A stretch of 64,000 nucleotides of DNA from the NCBI GenBank assembly GCA_038120765.1, contig JAYOMI010000006.1, positions 1 to 64,000 on the forward strand. The letters run 5' to 3'. Positions 1-8,419 of this stretch are shown piece after piece. The DNA is from CAXBCP01 sp038120765 (GTDB lineage Bacteria > Pseudomonadota > Alphaproteobacteria > MPNO01 > UBA830). The position numbers were made by a program, and so were the translations under genes. Numbering within the stretch: the first letter of the stretch is position 1; each line of letters starts with the position of its first letter. The notes under the pieces were generated by a model. It had not been told where the DNA came from and ran no database searches. It saw only the letters and a list, made by a program, of their open reading frames with translations.

Positions 1-19
1 ACCGCCAGTGCCAGAAACT

Positions 20-163
20 CTAACCACAAATGGCATTGAACTTGGGGGCTAGACAATGGGTTTCCCAGCCGAGACGGCGCTGCTCGGTCAGCAAGGACAG
101 CGTGCGGAACGTATAGCCGCTTTGCAGCGGGATCGAATGATCGAGAACGTGGAGAATGCGCAT
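20..163 (-). pseudogene. N-terminal stub of an exosortase-system glycosyltransferase
   Basis: A 47-codon frame starts at ATG 163 on the minus strand and ends at TAG 22-20. Its first ~36 residues begin MRILHVLDHSIPLQSGYTFR and continue with an EQRRLGWET segment, which I recognise as the conserved start of glycosyltransferases linked to the exosortase A / PEP-CTERM exopolysaccharide system. Full-length members are about 400 residues. After WETHCLAPK the resemblance stops and a stop codon follows, and only 19 bases remain to the window edge. It is therefore a truncated or frameshifted relic, unless the gene resumes in another frame outside the window. No other exosortase gene is visible here. 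Confidence 0.6.
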
Positions 164-381
164 GCGTATCAGAATACCCTTTGGCCATTCTATATCGCGT
201 AAGGCCCCGCCCCGTCACCATGGGAATACGAAATTCGCTTGATTAGTCCGTACACGGACGATTATATTCAGACAGTTGCAAGGCGGGCAAAAGTGCTAAC
301 ATCGCCCGAAACCGCGCCGACAGCTTGTCGGCGGGACAATAGCGCCGGGGACAGACGGCAAACGGATCAGGAGGACACACC

Positions 382-1434
382 ATGAGCAGGGCTCTTCACG
401 AAAAACCCGCAATGACCAATACCCGCGCCGATTTCTATGGGCGCATGGCCGAACAGCACATGACCCCGCTGTGGGAAGTGCTGCACACACTGCTGGCCAC
501 CGAACCGGTGACGGAGGCAACGCCCCATAAATGGGATTACGATACCTGCCGGCCCTACATCCTTGAATCCGCGAATATCATTTCGGCGGCAGAGGCGGAA
601 CGCCGCGTAATGGTCCTGGAAAACCCGACGCTTGAGGGCAAGTCGCGGATTTCGGAAGCGCTTTATGCCGGTCTCCAGTTGATCATGCCGGGCGAGGTTG
701 CCCCGGCGCATCGCCATTCGCCCTGCGCCCTGCGTTTCATCGTCGAAGGCACGGGCGCCTATACCGCGCTGAACGGCGAAAAGGCCTATATGGAAGTCGG
801 CGACCTGATCCTTACCCCGTCCTGGGTGTGGCACGATCACGGCCATGACGGCGACGTGCCGGTGGTCTGGCTCGACGGACTCGATATCCCGTTGGTCCGC
901 GATCTCGGTCCCGTCTTTGCCGAACCCTATCCCGAGGCCGAATTCCCGCAGGGCCGTCCCACCGGGGACAACATGGCCCGCTACGGCAGCAACATGCGTC
1001 CCTTCGGCGAAAAGGTGACCTCGGCGAACTCGCCGGTCTTTCACTACCCCTATGTGGAAATCCGCGAGACGATCGAGACCGTCGCCAAGGCGCAGGACAT
1101 GGATGTCCGCCATGGCTACAAGCTCGAATACATCAATCCGCATACGGGCGGCCCGGTCATGCCGACCATCGCCACCTATATGCAGAAACTGCCGAAAGGC
1201 TTCGCCGGCGACGATTACCAGACGACGGCAGCCTGGGTCTATCACTGCGTCGAAGGCTCGGGCCGCACGCATATCGGCGATGAGACGATCGAGTGGAAGG
1301 CCAAGGACACCTTCGTCGTCCCCGCCTGGTACAAGCATCGCCACGAAGCCGATGACGACGCCTTCCTGTTCAGCTTCACCGACCAGCCCGTGCACGAAAA
1401 GCTCGGCCTGTTCCGGGACAACATGCAGGGATAA
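382..1434 (+). CDS. Gentisate 1,2-dioxygenase
   Basis: Cytosolic Fe(II) extradiol dioxygenase expected to cleave gentisate to maleylpyruvate in aromatic catabolism. The 350-residue length fits the family. It is a bicupin: the first cupin carries metal-ligand histidines in APAHRHSPCALRF (H110, H112), preceded by LIMPGEVAPAH, and a second His cluster WHDHGHD lies at 150-155. The C-terminal cupin contains the YHCVEGSG and WKAKDTFVVPAWYKHRH segments typical of gentisate dioxygenases. The start at 382 has a strong AGGAG Shine-Dalgarno at 369-373. The gene stands alone with its own terminator. Maleylpyruvate isomerase and fumarylpyruvate hydrolase genes, the usual partners, are not in the window, so the exact substrate (gentisate, salicylate or 1-hydroxy-2-naphthoate) is not settled. 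Confidence 0.9.
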   Translation: MSRALHEKPAMTNTRADFYGRMAEQHMTPLWEVLHTLLATEPVTEATPHKWDYDTCRPYILESANIISAAEAERRVMVLENPTLEGKSRISEALYAGLQLIMPGEVAPAHRHSPCALRFIVEGTGAYTALNGEKAYMEVGDLILTPSWVWHDHGHDGDVPVVWLDGLDIPLVRDLGPVFAEPYPEAEFPQGRPTGDNMARYGSNMRPFGEKVTSANSPVFHYPYVEIRETIETVAKAQDMDVRHGYKLEYINPHTGGPVMPTIATYMQKLPKGFAGDDYQTTAAWVYHCVEGSGRTHIGDETIEWKAKDTFVVPAWYKHRHEADDDAFLFSFTDQPVHEKLGLFRDNMQG

Positions 1435-1464
1435 TTGCCGGGTTTCGGGCGACCGTTCCGACAG

Positions 1465-1499
1465 AAAACGCCGGCGTAAGTCTTACGCCGGCGTTTTTT
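1465..1499. terminator. Rho-independent terminator between gentisate dioxygenase and pyrE
   Basis: A near-perfect stem (AAAACGCCGGCGTAA against TTACGCCGGCGTTTT, tiny TC loop) is followed by a T run. It is symmetric, with A residues on the other side, so it can serve both of the convergent genes that flank it. Confidence 0.85.
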
Positions 1500-1611
1500 A
1501 TTCACTCTTGTCAGCGCCGATATCCAACCAGCGGAAATAGTTCGGACAGAACATCCGGCCCGGCGGGTCGCGATACGTCCCTTCGGCGCCGGTCTGATCC
1601 GGCTTGTTCGG

Positions 1612-2160
1612 TCAGTCTTCGAAATCTTCGCGCGTCAGGATCGAAATCAGGCGGATGCCTTCCTTTTCGAAGTTTTCTTCCGCGCCTTCAAGCCGGTCGA
1701 CCACGGTGACGACGATCGGCACATGCCCCCCGCCTTCGCGGCGCACGGCCTCGACCGCCTGCATTGCGGAGCCGCCGGTGGTGGTGACGTCCTCGACGAT
1801 CAGCACCTGCCCGCCGGGAACCATGTTTCCTTCGACCTGCTTCTCGGTGCCGCGTTCCTTCACTTCCTTGCGCACCATGAACCCGGGCAGCGGACGCGTC
1901 GATCCGGCGGATGCCTGTGCGACGGCGGTCACCACCGGCACGGCGCCCAGCGCCATGCCGCCGACGCAGTCGAGCGCGATTCCTTCCACAGCTTCGAGGA
2001 TCAGCTCCCCCGTCAGGCGCGCGCCCTCGGGGTCCATCACGCTCGGCTTCATGTTGAAGTAATAGGGGCTGGTCACCCCCGATGCGAGCTTGAAGTCTCC
2101 CCCGCGTGTCAGCGATTTGGCGGCGATGATGTCGCGCAGCCGCTTCTTCCGTTCGTCCAT
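1612..2160 (-). CDS. pyrE: Orotate phosphoribosyltransferase
   Basis: Catalyses orotate + PRPP to orotidine 5'-monophosphate, the fifth step of pyrimidine synthesis. The 182-residue protein has the type I PRTase PRPP loop VLIVEDVTTTGGS at 119-131, the substrate-entry segment SPYYFN, and the FMVRKEVKERGT flexible catalytic loop. Length and motif order are normal for bacterial PyrE of the long alphaproteobacterial type. It is convergent with the gentisate dioxygenase gene and lies just downstream of the molybdenum hydroxylase gene on the same strand, separated by only ~50 nt. No other pyr gene is nearby. Confidence 0.95.
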   Translation of the reverse strand: MDERKKRLRDIIAAKSLTRGGDFKLASGVTSPYYFNMKPSVMDPEGARLTGELILEAVEGIALDCVGGMALGAVPVVTAVAQASAGSTRPLPGFMVRKEVKERGTEKQVEGNMVPGGQVLIVEDVTTTGGSAMQAVEAVRREGGGHVPIVVTVVDRLEGAEENFEKEGIRLISILTREDFED

Positions 2161-2189
2161 TCTTTCTGTGTTCCTTAAGCTTACTGACC

Positions 2190-2232
2190 CAGGCGGCCTT
2201 GCCGCCGTTATTTCAGGCGGCCTTGCCGCCGT
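2190..2232. repeat. 19-bp direct repeat at the 3' end of the CoxL-like gene
   Basis: The 19-mer CAGGCGGCCTTGCCGCCGT occurs at 2190-2208 and again at 2214-2232, a 24-nt period. The second copy encodes the last residues (HGGKAA) of the CoxL-type protein and its stop; the first lies just past the stop, as if the terminal codons had been duplicated in tandem. Confidence 0.9.
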
Positions 2233-4531
2233 GCATCGCCTGCCACACTTTCATCGGCGTGGCGGGCATGTCGATATCCTTCACGCCGTATTCCGCCAGC
2301 GCGTCGACGATGGCGTTCACCACCGCGGCGGTCGACCCCACCGTGCCGGATTCGCCGCCGCCTTTGACGCCCAGCGGGTTGGTCTGACAGGCCTCGACGA
2401 AATCGGCGGTCTCGATCATCGGCAGGTCGTCGGCGCGGGGCATGCAGTAATCCATGAACGAGCCCGCGATGACCTGGCCGTCCACATCGTAGGTCATGTC
2501 CTCCATCAGCGCCTGGCCGATGCCCTGCGCGACGCCGCCATGAACCTGCCCGCCGAGCAGCAGCGGATTGATGACCTCGCCCGAATCATTGACCGCAATA
2601 TGACGGACCAGGTCGACGATGCCGGTGTCCGGGTCGATCTCGACCTCGGAGAAATGCGTGCCGTTCGGCCAGTTGGGACCGGTTTCCGGCGTCCAGGTGC
2701 CTTCGGCTTCGAGCCCGAGACCGAGATGGCCCGGCCAGCCCATGGGCATGTAGGACATCGGCACCATGTCGCAGATATGGATCGATTTATCGGTGCCCGC
2801 GACCGTCAGGTTGCCTTCGCTGAACTCGATAGCCTCTTCGGCCGCTTCCAGCACGTGGGCGGCGATCTTTTTTGCCTTGTCGATGATCTTGTCGGCCGCG
2901 TTCTTCAACGCCGAACCGCCGATGGTCATGGAGCGCGAGCCGTAGGTGCCGCGGCCATAAGTGACGGTGTCGGTATTGCCCTGCACAAGACGGATTTTCT
3001 CGAACGGTACGCCGAGCCAGGAATGGATCATCTGGGCATAGGCCGTCTGATGGCCCTGGCCATGGCTGTGCGTACCGGCGACGATCGAGACCGAGCCGGT
3101 CTCGTCGAAACGTATCTCCATCCGGTCGTTGAACGGCGAGGCGAAATCGATGAACGAGCACACACCGATGCCGCGCAGCTTGCCGCGGGATTCACTGTCT
3201 GCCTTGCGGGCGGCAAACCCGGGACGGTCAGCGACTTTTGCCGCGTGTTCGGTGATCCCGGCGAAATCGCCGGAATCGTAAACCGTCGGCACCAGCGTGG
3301 TGAAGGGCATCTTTTCCTTGGCGATATAGTTGCGCTTGCGGATCTCCACGGGGTCGATCCCCATTTCGTCGGCGGCGATATCGAGCAGGCGTTCGACCAC
3401 GTAGACGGCTTCCGGACGCCCAGCGCCGCGATAGGGCCCGGTCCAGGTGGTGTGACTGAACACGACACGGATATGAATATGCATCGCTTCGTATTCATAG
3501 ACGTTCGGATACACCATGGAACCGATACAGGCGGGCACCGGCGCCGAGGCCGACAGATAGGCGCCGAGGCCGTAATCCGCCATCACGCGGATGGCGAGGA
3601 TCTTGCCGTTCGCATCTAGCGCCATTTCGCTCAGGCATTCGGCGTCGCGGCCATGGGTGTCGCTGACCAGCGATTCCGAACGTGTCGCCGTCCATTTGAC
3701 CGGCCGGCGCAGGCGCATCGCGGCCCAGGCGCACATGGCGTCTTCCGGAAACACGCCGCCCTTCATGCCGAACCCGCCGCCGACATCGGGGGCAACCACG
3801 CGGAAGGAGGTCGCCGGCTTGCCGAAAATCTCGGCATAGGTCGCGCGGTGCTGATGGGTGCCCTGGCTCGACATATAGATCGTCCAGTTTTGCTGGGATG
3901 CGCGGTATTCGGAAAGTGCCGCGCGGGGTTCCATCGCGTTCGCGGAAATCCGGTTGTTGTGCAGGTCGGCTTTGACCACATGGGCGGCCTTGGCAAAAGC
4001 CGCATCGGTCGCCGCCGGATCGCCGCGGTCCATCTCGAACCACAGGTTTCCCTTGTTCTCGTCCCAGACCTGCGCCGCACCGTCCTTGACGGCTTCGCGG
4101 GTCGATCCCACCGCGGGCAGCGGCTCGTAATCGACCATGATCATTTCGGCGGCGTCCTGCGCCTGGTTGGCGGTATCGGCGACGACGAAGGCGACGCAGT
4201 CGCCGACGCAGCGCACCCGGTCGGTCACCAGGATCGGGTGGGCCGGTGTGGGCGAGGGCGGGCCGCCGAATGCCATCGGCGGCACATGGCAGTGGATTTC
4301 GCCGACGCCGTCCGCCGCGCGGTCCTTGCCCGTCAGGACAAGCTGCACGCCCGGCGCAGCTTCGGCAGCCGACGTATCGATGCTTTTGATGATCGCATGG
4401 GCATGCGGCGACCGCAGTACGTAGCCGTAAAGTTGGCCATGCAGGTTGATGTCGTCGACATACTGGCCCTGACCCATCAGAAATTTCGGATCTTCCGTGC
4501 GCGGCACGGGCTGTCCAACACCGAATTGCAT
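2213..4531 (-). CDS. Molybdopterin-binding large subunit of a xanthine dehydrogenase/CO-dehydrogenase-type hydroxylase
   Basis: Large catalytic subunit of a molybdenum hydroxylase, 772 residues as expected. Visible motifs: N-terminal 'a/b hammerhead' start VGQPVPRTEDPKFLMGQG, Mo-cofactor segment GGGFGMKGG near residue 252, an active-site loop GPYRGAGR near 365, and GGGESGTVGS near 722 containing the conserved catalytic Glu. The loop is the AYRGAGR-like form II type, not the AYXCSFR loop of true aerobic CO dehydrogenase, so the substrate is probably an aldehyde, purine or N-heterocycle rather than CO. The FAD (medium) and 2Fe-2S (small) subunit genes that normally accompany it are absent on both sides, so partners must be encoded elsewhere. 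Product identity is certain only at family level. Confidence 0.88.
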   Translation of the reverse strand: MQFGVGQPVPRTEDPKFLMGQGQYVDDINLHGQLYGYVLRSPHAHAIIKSIDTSAAEAAPGVQLVLTGKDRAADGVGEIHCHVPPMAFGGPPSPTPAHPILVTDRVRCVGDCVAFVVADTANQAQDAAEMIMVDYEPLPAVGSTREAVKDGAAQVWDENKGNLWFEMDRGDPAATDAAFAKAAHVVKADLHNNRISANAMEPRAALSEYRASQQNWTIYMSSQGTHQHRATYAEIFGKPATSFRVVAPDVGGGFGMKGGVFPEDAMCAWAAMRLRRPVKWTATRSESLVSDTHGRDAECLSEMALDANGKILAIRVMADYGLGAYLSASAPVPACIGSMVYPNVYEYEAMHIHIRVVFSHTTWTGPYRGAGRPEAVYVVERLLDIAADEMGIDPVEIRKRNYIAKEKMPFTTLVPTVYDSGDFAGITEHAAKVADRPGFAARKADSESRGKLRGIGVCSFIDFASPFNDRMEIRFDETGSVSIVAGTHSHGQGHQTAYAQMIHSWLGVPFEKIRLVQGNTDTVTYGRGTYGSRSMTIGGSALKNAADKIIDKAKKIAAHVLEAAEEAIEFSEGNLTVAGTDKSIHICDMVPMSYMPMGWPGHLGLGLEAEGTWTPETGPNWPNGTHFSEVEIDPDTGIVDLVRHIAVNDSGEVINPLLLGGQVHGGVAQGIGQALMEDMTYDVDGQVIAGSFMDYCMPRADDLPMIETADFVEACQTNPLGVKGGGESGTVGSTAAVVNAIVDALAEYGVKDIDMPATPMKVWQAMHGGKAA

Positions 4532-4658
4532 GATTTTATCCCCGTCTCTGGCTTTATTGGTTTCCTGAAGGATATTTAACCAAACGCAGCGGGGAGTCGA
4601 GGGGGCGGCGGCCTAAAACAGTGGACTTCACCCCCCGTCTGGCCATATTACCCGCGCT

Positions 4659-5519
4659 ATGACCGAATTGGCTTTCACAAAGATGCACGGGCTCGGCAAC
4701 GACTTCGTGGTGATCGATGCGCGCAGCGGGAAACCGGGGCATGGCGTGGCGATCGACGATGCCCGCGCGGCGGCGATTGCCGACCGGCGCACGGGTGTCG
4801 GCTGCGACCAGTTCATCATCATCGAGGATGCCCCGGATACGGAATCGGACGCCTTCATGCGTATCCGCAATGCCGATGGCGGCGAGGTCGATGCCTGCGG
4901 TAATGCCACGCGCTGTATCGGCGCGGTGTTGCTCGAAGAGACCGGCGCCGACGAGGTGCGGGTGCGCACGGGCGCCGACCTGCTGACCGTTTCGCGGGCA
5001 GGCTACGGGCTGGTGACCGTCGATATGGGCGTGCCGCGCACCGGCTGGCAGGACATACCGCTCAGCGCCGAGGCCGATACGCTTCATCTCGACCTCGCCT
5101 GCGGTCCGTTGTCCGACCCGGCGGCGGTCAGCATGGGCAATCCGCATGCCACGTTTTTCGTCGACGAAATCGATTCCGTGCCGATCGCGCTTGTCGGGCC
5201 GGAGCTGGAACACAATCCCGTTTTTCCGGAACGCGCCAATATCGGCGTCGCCCAGATCCTGGCGCCGGACCGGATGCGCCTGCGCGTGTGGGAACGCGGC
5301 GTCGGGCTGACATTGGCCTGCGGCACCGGCGCCGGTGCCGCAGTGGTGAATGCGAGCCGGCGTGCGCTTGGCAGCCGCCGCATGGTGGTTGTGGTCGATG
5401 GCGGCGAATTGCTGATCGACTGGCGCGAGGACCGGCCGTCCGGCGCGGGACGCGTCTTCATGACCGGGCCCGCCGCGACCAGTTTTTCCGGTGTTATTCC
5501 GAACGGGCTGTTGTCATGA
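4659..5519 (+). CDS. dapF: Diaminopimelate epimerase
   Basis: Converts LL- to meso-diaminopimelate for lysine and peptidoglycan synthesis; PLP-independent, using two cysteines. Both are present in their signature contexts: C80 in DACGNATRC and C221 in LACGTGAG. The N-terminus TKMHGLGNDFVVID is characteristic of the family, and 286 residues is normal. It is the first gene of a tight operon: its TGA overlaps the ATG of mtaB by four bases (ATGA), and mtaB overlaps ftsY in the same way, so translation is probably coupled. Confidence 0.97.
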   Translation: MTELAFTKMHGLGNDFVVIDARSGKPGHGVAIDDARAAAIADRRTGVGCDQFIIIEDAPDTESDAFMRIRNADGGEVDACGNATRCIGAVLLEETGADEVRVRTGADLLTVSRAGYGLVTVDMGVPRTGWQDIPLSAEADTLHLDLACGPLSDPAAVSMGNPHATFFVDEIDSVPIALVGPELEHNPVFPERANIGVAQILAPDRMRLRVWERGVGLTLACGTGAGAAVVNASRRALGSRRMVVVVDGGELLIDWREDRPSGAGRVFMTGPAATSFSGVIPNGLLS

Positions 5520-6790
5520 CCGCGCCCGGAACCGGCCCGAAAATCCTGACCTTCGGCTGCCGCCTCAACGCCTTCGAATCCGAGGTCATGCGCGGCCACG
5601 CCGAGGCAGCGGGCATGACGGATGCGATCATCGTCAATTCCTGTGCGGTCACGGCGGAGGCGGAACGCCAGGTGCGCCAGTCCATCCGCCGCGCGCGACG
5701 GCAAAACCCGGCGGCAAAGATCATCGTCACCGGCTGTGCCGCGCAGATCGACCCCGATCGTTATTCGGCCATGGAAGAGGTCGACCGCGTGATCGGCAAC
5801 GAGGAGAAGCTCGCCGCCGAAACATGGCAGATCACTGGCGATACACCGCGGGTATCCGTCAACGACATCATGAACGTGCGCGAAACCGCGCCGCACCTGA
5901 TTGCCGGGTTCGAGGGCCGGGCGCGCGCCTTTGTCGAAATCCAGCAGGGCTGCGATCACCGCTGCACGTTCTGCATTATCCCCTTCGGGCGCGGCAATAA
6001 CCGTTCGGTACCGATCGGCGTCATCGTCGAACAGGTGCGCCTGCTGGTAGCAGAGGGCTACCGCGAGATCGTGCTCACCGGGGTCGATATCACCGATTAC
6101 GGCAAGGACCTGCCGGGGCGGCCCCGGCTGGGAGAGATGATCAAACGCCTGCTGGCGCTGGTGCCGGACCTGCCGCGCCTGCGGCTCAGCTCGGTCGATC
6201 CGGCGGAAATCGACGAGGCCCTGTTCGATGTCATCGCGCATGAACCCCGTCTGATGCCGCATTTCCATATCAGCGTACAGGCGGGCGACGACCTGATCCT
6301 GAAGCGGATGAAGCGCCGCCACAGCCGCGCGGATATCGAAACCTTTGTCGACCGGGTGCGCCGCGTGCGCCCGGATGCGGTGTTCGGCGCGGATATCATC
6401 GCGGGCTTTCCGACCGAGTCCGACGCCGCCTTCGCCAATTCGGTGTCGCTGGTCGAAACCTGCGGTCTGACCTGGCTGCATGTGTTCCCGTATTCGGAAC
6501 GCCCCGGCACGCCGGCGGCCAAGATGCCCCGACTGCCCGGCAATGTGCGCAAGGAGCGCGCGGCGGCGCTACGGGCCGCAGGGGATGTCCAGGTGAGCCG
6601 GTTTCTCGATGCCCAGATGGGGGCGACCGCGGATGTCCTGGTCGAGAAGGATTGCGGCAACGGCGGAGAGGGCCGCTCCCCGCATTTCGCGCAGGTGCGC
6701 ATCGACGGGGTGTTTGAGACCGGGGCCATTGTATCGGCGCGAATCGTTGGCCGTGACAACGACACGCTGATCGCGCACAAAGCAGCATGA
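5516..6790 (+). CDS. mtaB: tRNA t6A37 methylthiotransferase
   Basis: Radical-SAM enzyme adding a methylthio group to N6-threonylcarbamoyladenosine-37 in tRNA. The start at 5516 gives a 424-residue protein beginning MTAPGTGPKILTFGCRLNAF. Three N-terminal cluster cysteines (C15, C43, C74) and the radical-SAM CxxxCxxC motif in QQGCDHRCTFC (about 145-152) are all present, followed by IPFGRGNNRS as in MtaB rather than MiaB. A TRAM-like C-terminal RNA-binding segment closes the protein. An upstream in-frame extension to 5288 exists but lies inside dapF, and the ATGA overlap with dapF makes 5516 the sensible start. Confidence 0.93.
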   Translation: MTAPGTGPKILTFGCRLNAFESEVMRGHAEAAGMTDAIIVNSCAVTAEAERQVRQSIRRARRQNPAAKIIVTGCAAQIDPDRYSAMEEVDRVIGNEEKLAAETWQITGDTPRVSVNDIMNVRETAPHLIAGFEGRARAFVEIQQGCDHRCTFCIIPFGRGNNRSVPIGVIVEQVRLLVAEGYREIVLTGVDITDYGKDLPGRPRLGEMIKRLLALVPDLPRLRLSSVDPAEIDEALFDVIAHEPRLMPHFHISVQAGDDLILKRMKRRHSRADIETFVDRVRRVRPDAVFGADIIAGFPTESDAAFANSVSLVETCGLTWLHVFPYSERPGTPAAKMPRLPGNVRKERAAALRAAGDVQVSRFLDAQMGATADVLVEKDCGNGGEGRSPHFAQVRIDGVFETGAIVSARIVGRDNDTLIAHKAA

Positions 6791-7719
6791 CCGAAGAGAA
6801 GAAAGGCTGGCTCGCCCGTCTCCGCGCAGGGCTCAGCCGCACCTCGTCCCGCCTGTCAGACGGCATTTCCGGTATTTTCTCCGGCCGCAAGCTGGACGAT
6901 GCCGCGCTTGAGGATCTTGAAGACCTGCTGATCACCTCCGATCTCGGTGTCGGGACGGCGGCGAAACTGTCCGCGGAACTGGCGCGCACCCGGTTTGACA
7001 AGGAAGTCTCCGCGGATGACATCCGCAAAGCGCTCTCCGCGCAGGTAACCGCCATCCTGGAGCCCGTCGCGAAACCGCTGACGATCGATCCGTCGCACCG
7101 GCCGCACATCATTCTTGTGACCGGAGTCAACGGCTCCGGCAAGACGACGACCATCGGCAAGCTCGCCAAGCGGCTGAAGGAAGACGGCAAGTCGGTCATG
7201 CTGGCCGCCGGCGACACGTTCCGCGCCGCCGCCATCGAACAGCTTAAAATCTGGGGCGAGCGATCGGGCTGTCCAGTCGTCTCCACGAGCCAGGGCGCCG
7301 ATGCCGCAAGCCTCGCGTTCGAGGCCATCGACCGCGCCCGCGCCGGGAACATGGATGTCCTGATCATCGATACCGCCGGGCGCCTGCAGAACCGGGACGA
7401 CCTGATGCAGCAGCTTCAGAAAGTCGTCCGGGTGATTACCAAGCAGGATGAAACCGCGCCGCACGATACCCTGCTGGTGCTCGACGCGACGACCGGACAG
7501 AACGCCCATTCCCAGGTCGAAACCTTCCAGAGCATGTGCAATGTCACCGGGCTGATCGTCACCAAGCTCGACGGCTCCGCGCGCGGCGGCGTGCTGGTCG
7601 CGCTGGCGGAAAAATTCAATCTGCCTGTCCATGCCATCGGCGTCGGCGAAGGCGAGGACGATCTGCGGCCGTTCGAGGCCGAGGCGTTCGCCCGGTCGCT
7701 GGTGGGGCTGGACGGCTAG
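6787..7719 (+). CDS. ftsY: Signal recognition particle receptor FtsY
   Basis: SRP receptor GTPase that docks ribosome-nascent chain complexes at the inner membrane; partner of Ffh encoded at 13633. GTPase motifs in order: G1 GVNGSGKTTT near 111-120, G2/I-box DTFRAAAIEQL near 143, G3 DTAGRL near 194, G4 TKLDGSARGG near 258. At 310 residues it is the short form, with only a modest N-terminal helical region before the NG domain and no long acidic A domain. Overlaps mtaB by ATGA. The downstream hairpin at 7763-7787 probably ends the transcript. Confidence 0.97.
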   Translation: MTEEKKGWLARLRAGLSRTSSRLSDGISGIFSGRKLDDAALEDLEDLLITSDLGVGTAAKLSAELARTRFDKEVSADDIRKALSAQVTAILEPVAKPLTIDPSHRPHIILVTGVNGSGKTTTIGKLAKRLKEDGKSVMLAAGDTFRAAAIEQLKIWGERSGCPVVSTSQGADAASLAFEAIDRARAGNMDVLIIDTAGRLQNRDDLMQQLQKVVRVITKQDETAPHDTLLVLDATTGQNAHSQVETFQSMCNVTGLIVTKLDGSARGGVLVALAEKFNLPVHAIGVGEGEDDLRPFEAEAFARSLVGLDG

Positions 7720-7762
7720 GCGCTGCCCTGAGCTTTCTTTTCTGCTGACATCCGAACATCCA

Positions 7763-7787
7763 TCATCCCGGCCCTGGGCAGGGATGA
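7763..7787. repeat. Intergenic inverted repeat after ftsY
   Basis: TCATCCC at 7763-7769 faces GGGATGA at 7781-7787 across a GC-rich core. The word looks like the dispersed 'cattcccggcc...gggatgac' intergenic elements common in GC-rich proteobacteria. It sits between convergent genes and may help termination; there is no T run. Confidence 0.45.
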
Positions 7788-7855
7788 CGATATTTGGTCA
7801 GGCTCGCTTTGCTCAGGCTCGGAACCGGTAAGGGCTCTGGCGGCCCCCGGACAAT

Positions 7856-8245
7856 CTACGCCTGCCGACCGCCCTGGCGCAGGAAGTCCAGCCGCAGGTC
7901 GAGTTTTTCGCCCATCCAGAACGGATACCAGGCATGGTCCCGGAACGCGTCCTCGGCGTCCGGGTGCAGCAGGATCGTCAGATCGTCGCGGTTATACATC
8001 AGCCACGGCACGATCTCGGCGAACAGGTCGTGGTCGAATTCGATCTGGTACATCGCCTGCGGATGGGGCCCGACGGCGGTATCGCGGAACCGTCCCATGC
8101 GGACGCGGCCCGGCCATTTGGCCCAGGCCTTTTCGCGCAGACGGGCGGCTTTTTCGCGGATGGCATCGTCATCGCCGTAATAGATATGGGCGTGATAGTA
8201 GTTGATCTTGGTCTCGTCGCCGTTCTCGAATGTCTCGTCGCTCAT
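7856..8245 (-). CDS. DOPA 4,5-dioxygenase family protein
   Basis: A 129-residue cytosolic protein of the small DOPA-dioxygenase-like family. The visible signatures are YYHAHIYYG near 16-24, VGPHPQAMYQIEF in the middle, and ILLHPDAEDAFRDHAWYPFWMG at the C-terminal side; the spaced histidines are the expected metal ligands of the family. In plants and fungi, members open the ring of DOPA in betalain-like pathways. Bacterial members are mostly uncharacterised, so the substrate here is unknown. The neighbour at 8420, transcribed divergently, is an amidohydrolase of a group that includes ring-cleavage-product decarboxylases, which hints at but does not prove a shared aromatic pathway. Confidence 0.75.
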   Translation of the reverse strand: MSDETFENGDETKINYYHAHIYYGDDDAIREKAARLREKAWAKWPGRVRMGRFRDTAVGPHPQAMYQIEFDHDLFAEIVPWLMYNRDDLTILLHPDAEDAFRDHAWYPFWMGEKLDLRLDFLRQGGRQA

Positions 8246-8419
8246 CGTCCGCCTCCATCCCGCAGGTCACGGGTGAGAATATGAGGCGGAAATTCCGTTT
8301 CGTCCAATCCCGATCCGTCGCCGTTCCTCGAAAAGCGCATATGCGCGGGCGATTGACACTCCTTCACGAAAGGTTCTGAATTCTTTCCAAGAGAAACCGG
8401 ATAAATTCGGGAGGAAAGA

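Noticed and set aside
2090..3619. Long open frame on the plus strand inside the CoxL-type gene
   Set aside because: It is antisense to a clearly conserved gene, its translation is Arg/His/Gly-rich without domains, and such shadow frames are expected in GC-rich DNA.
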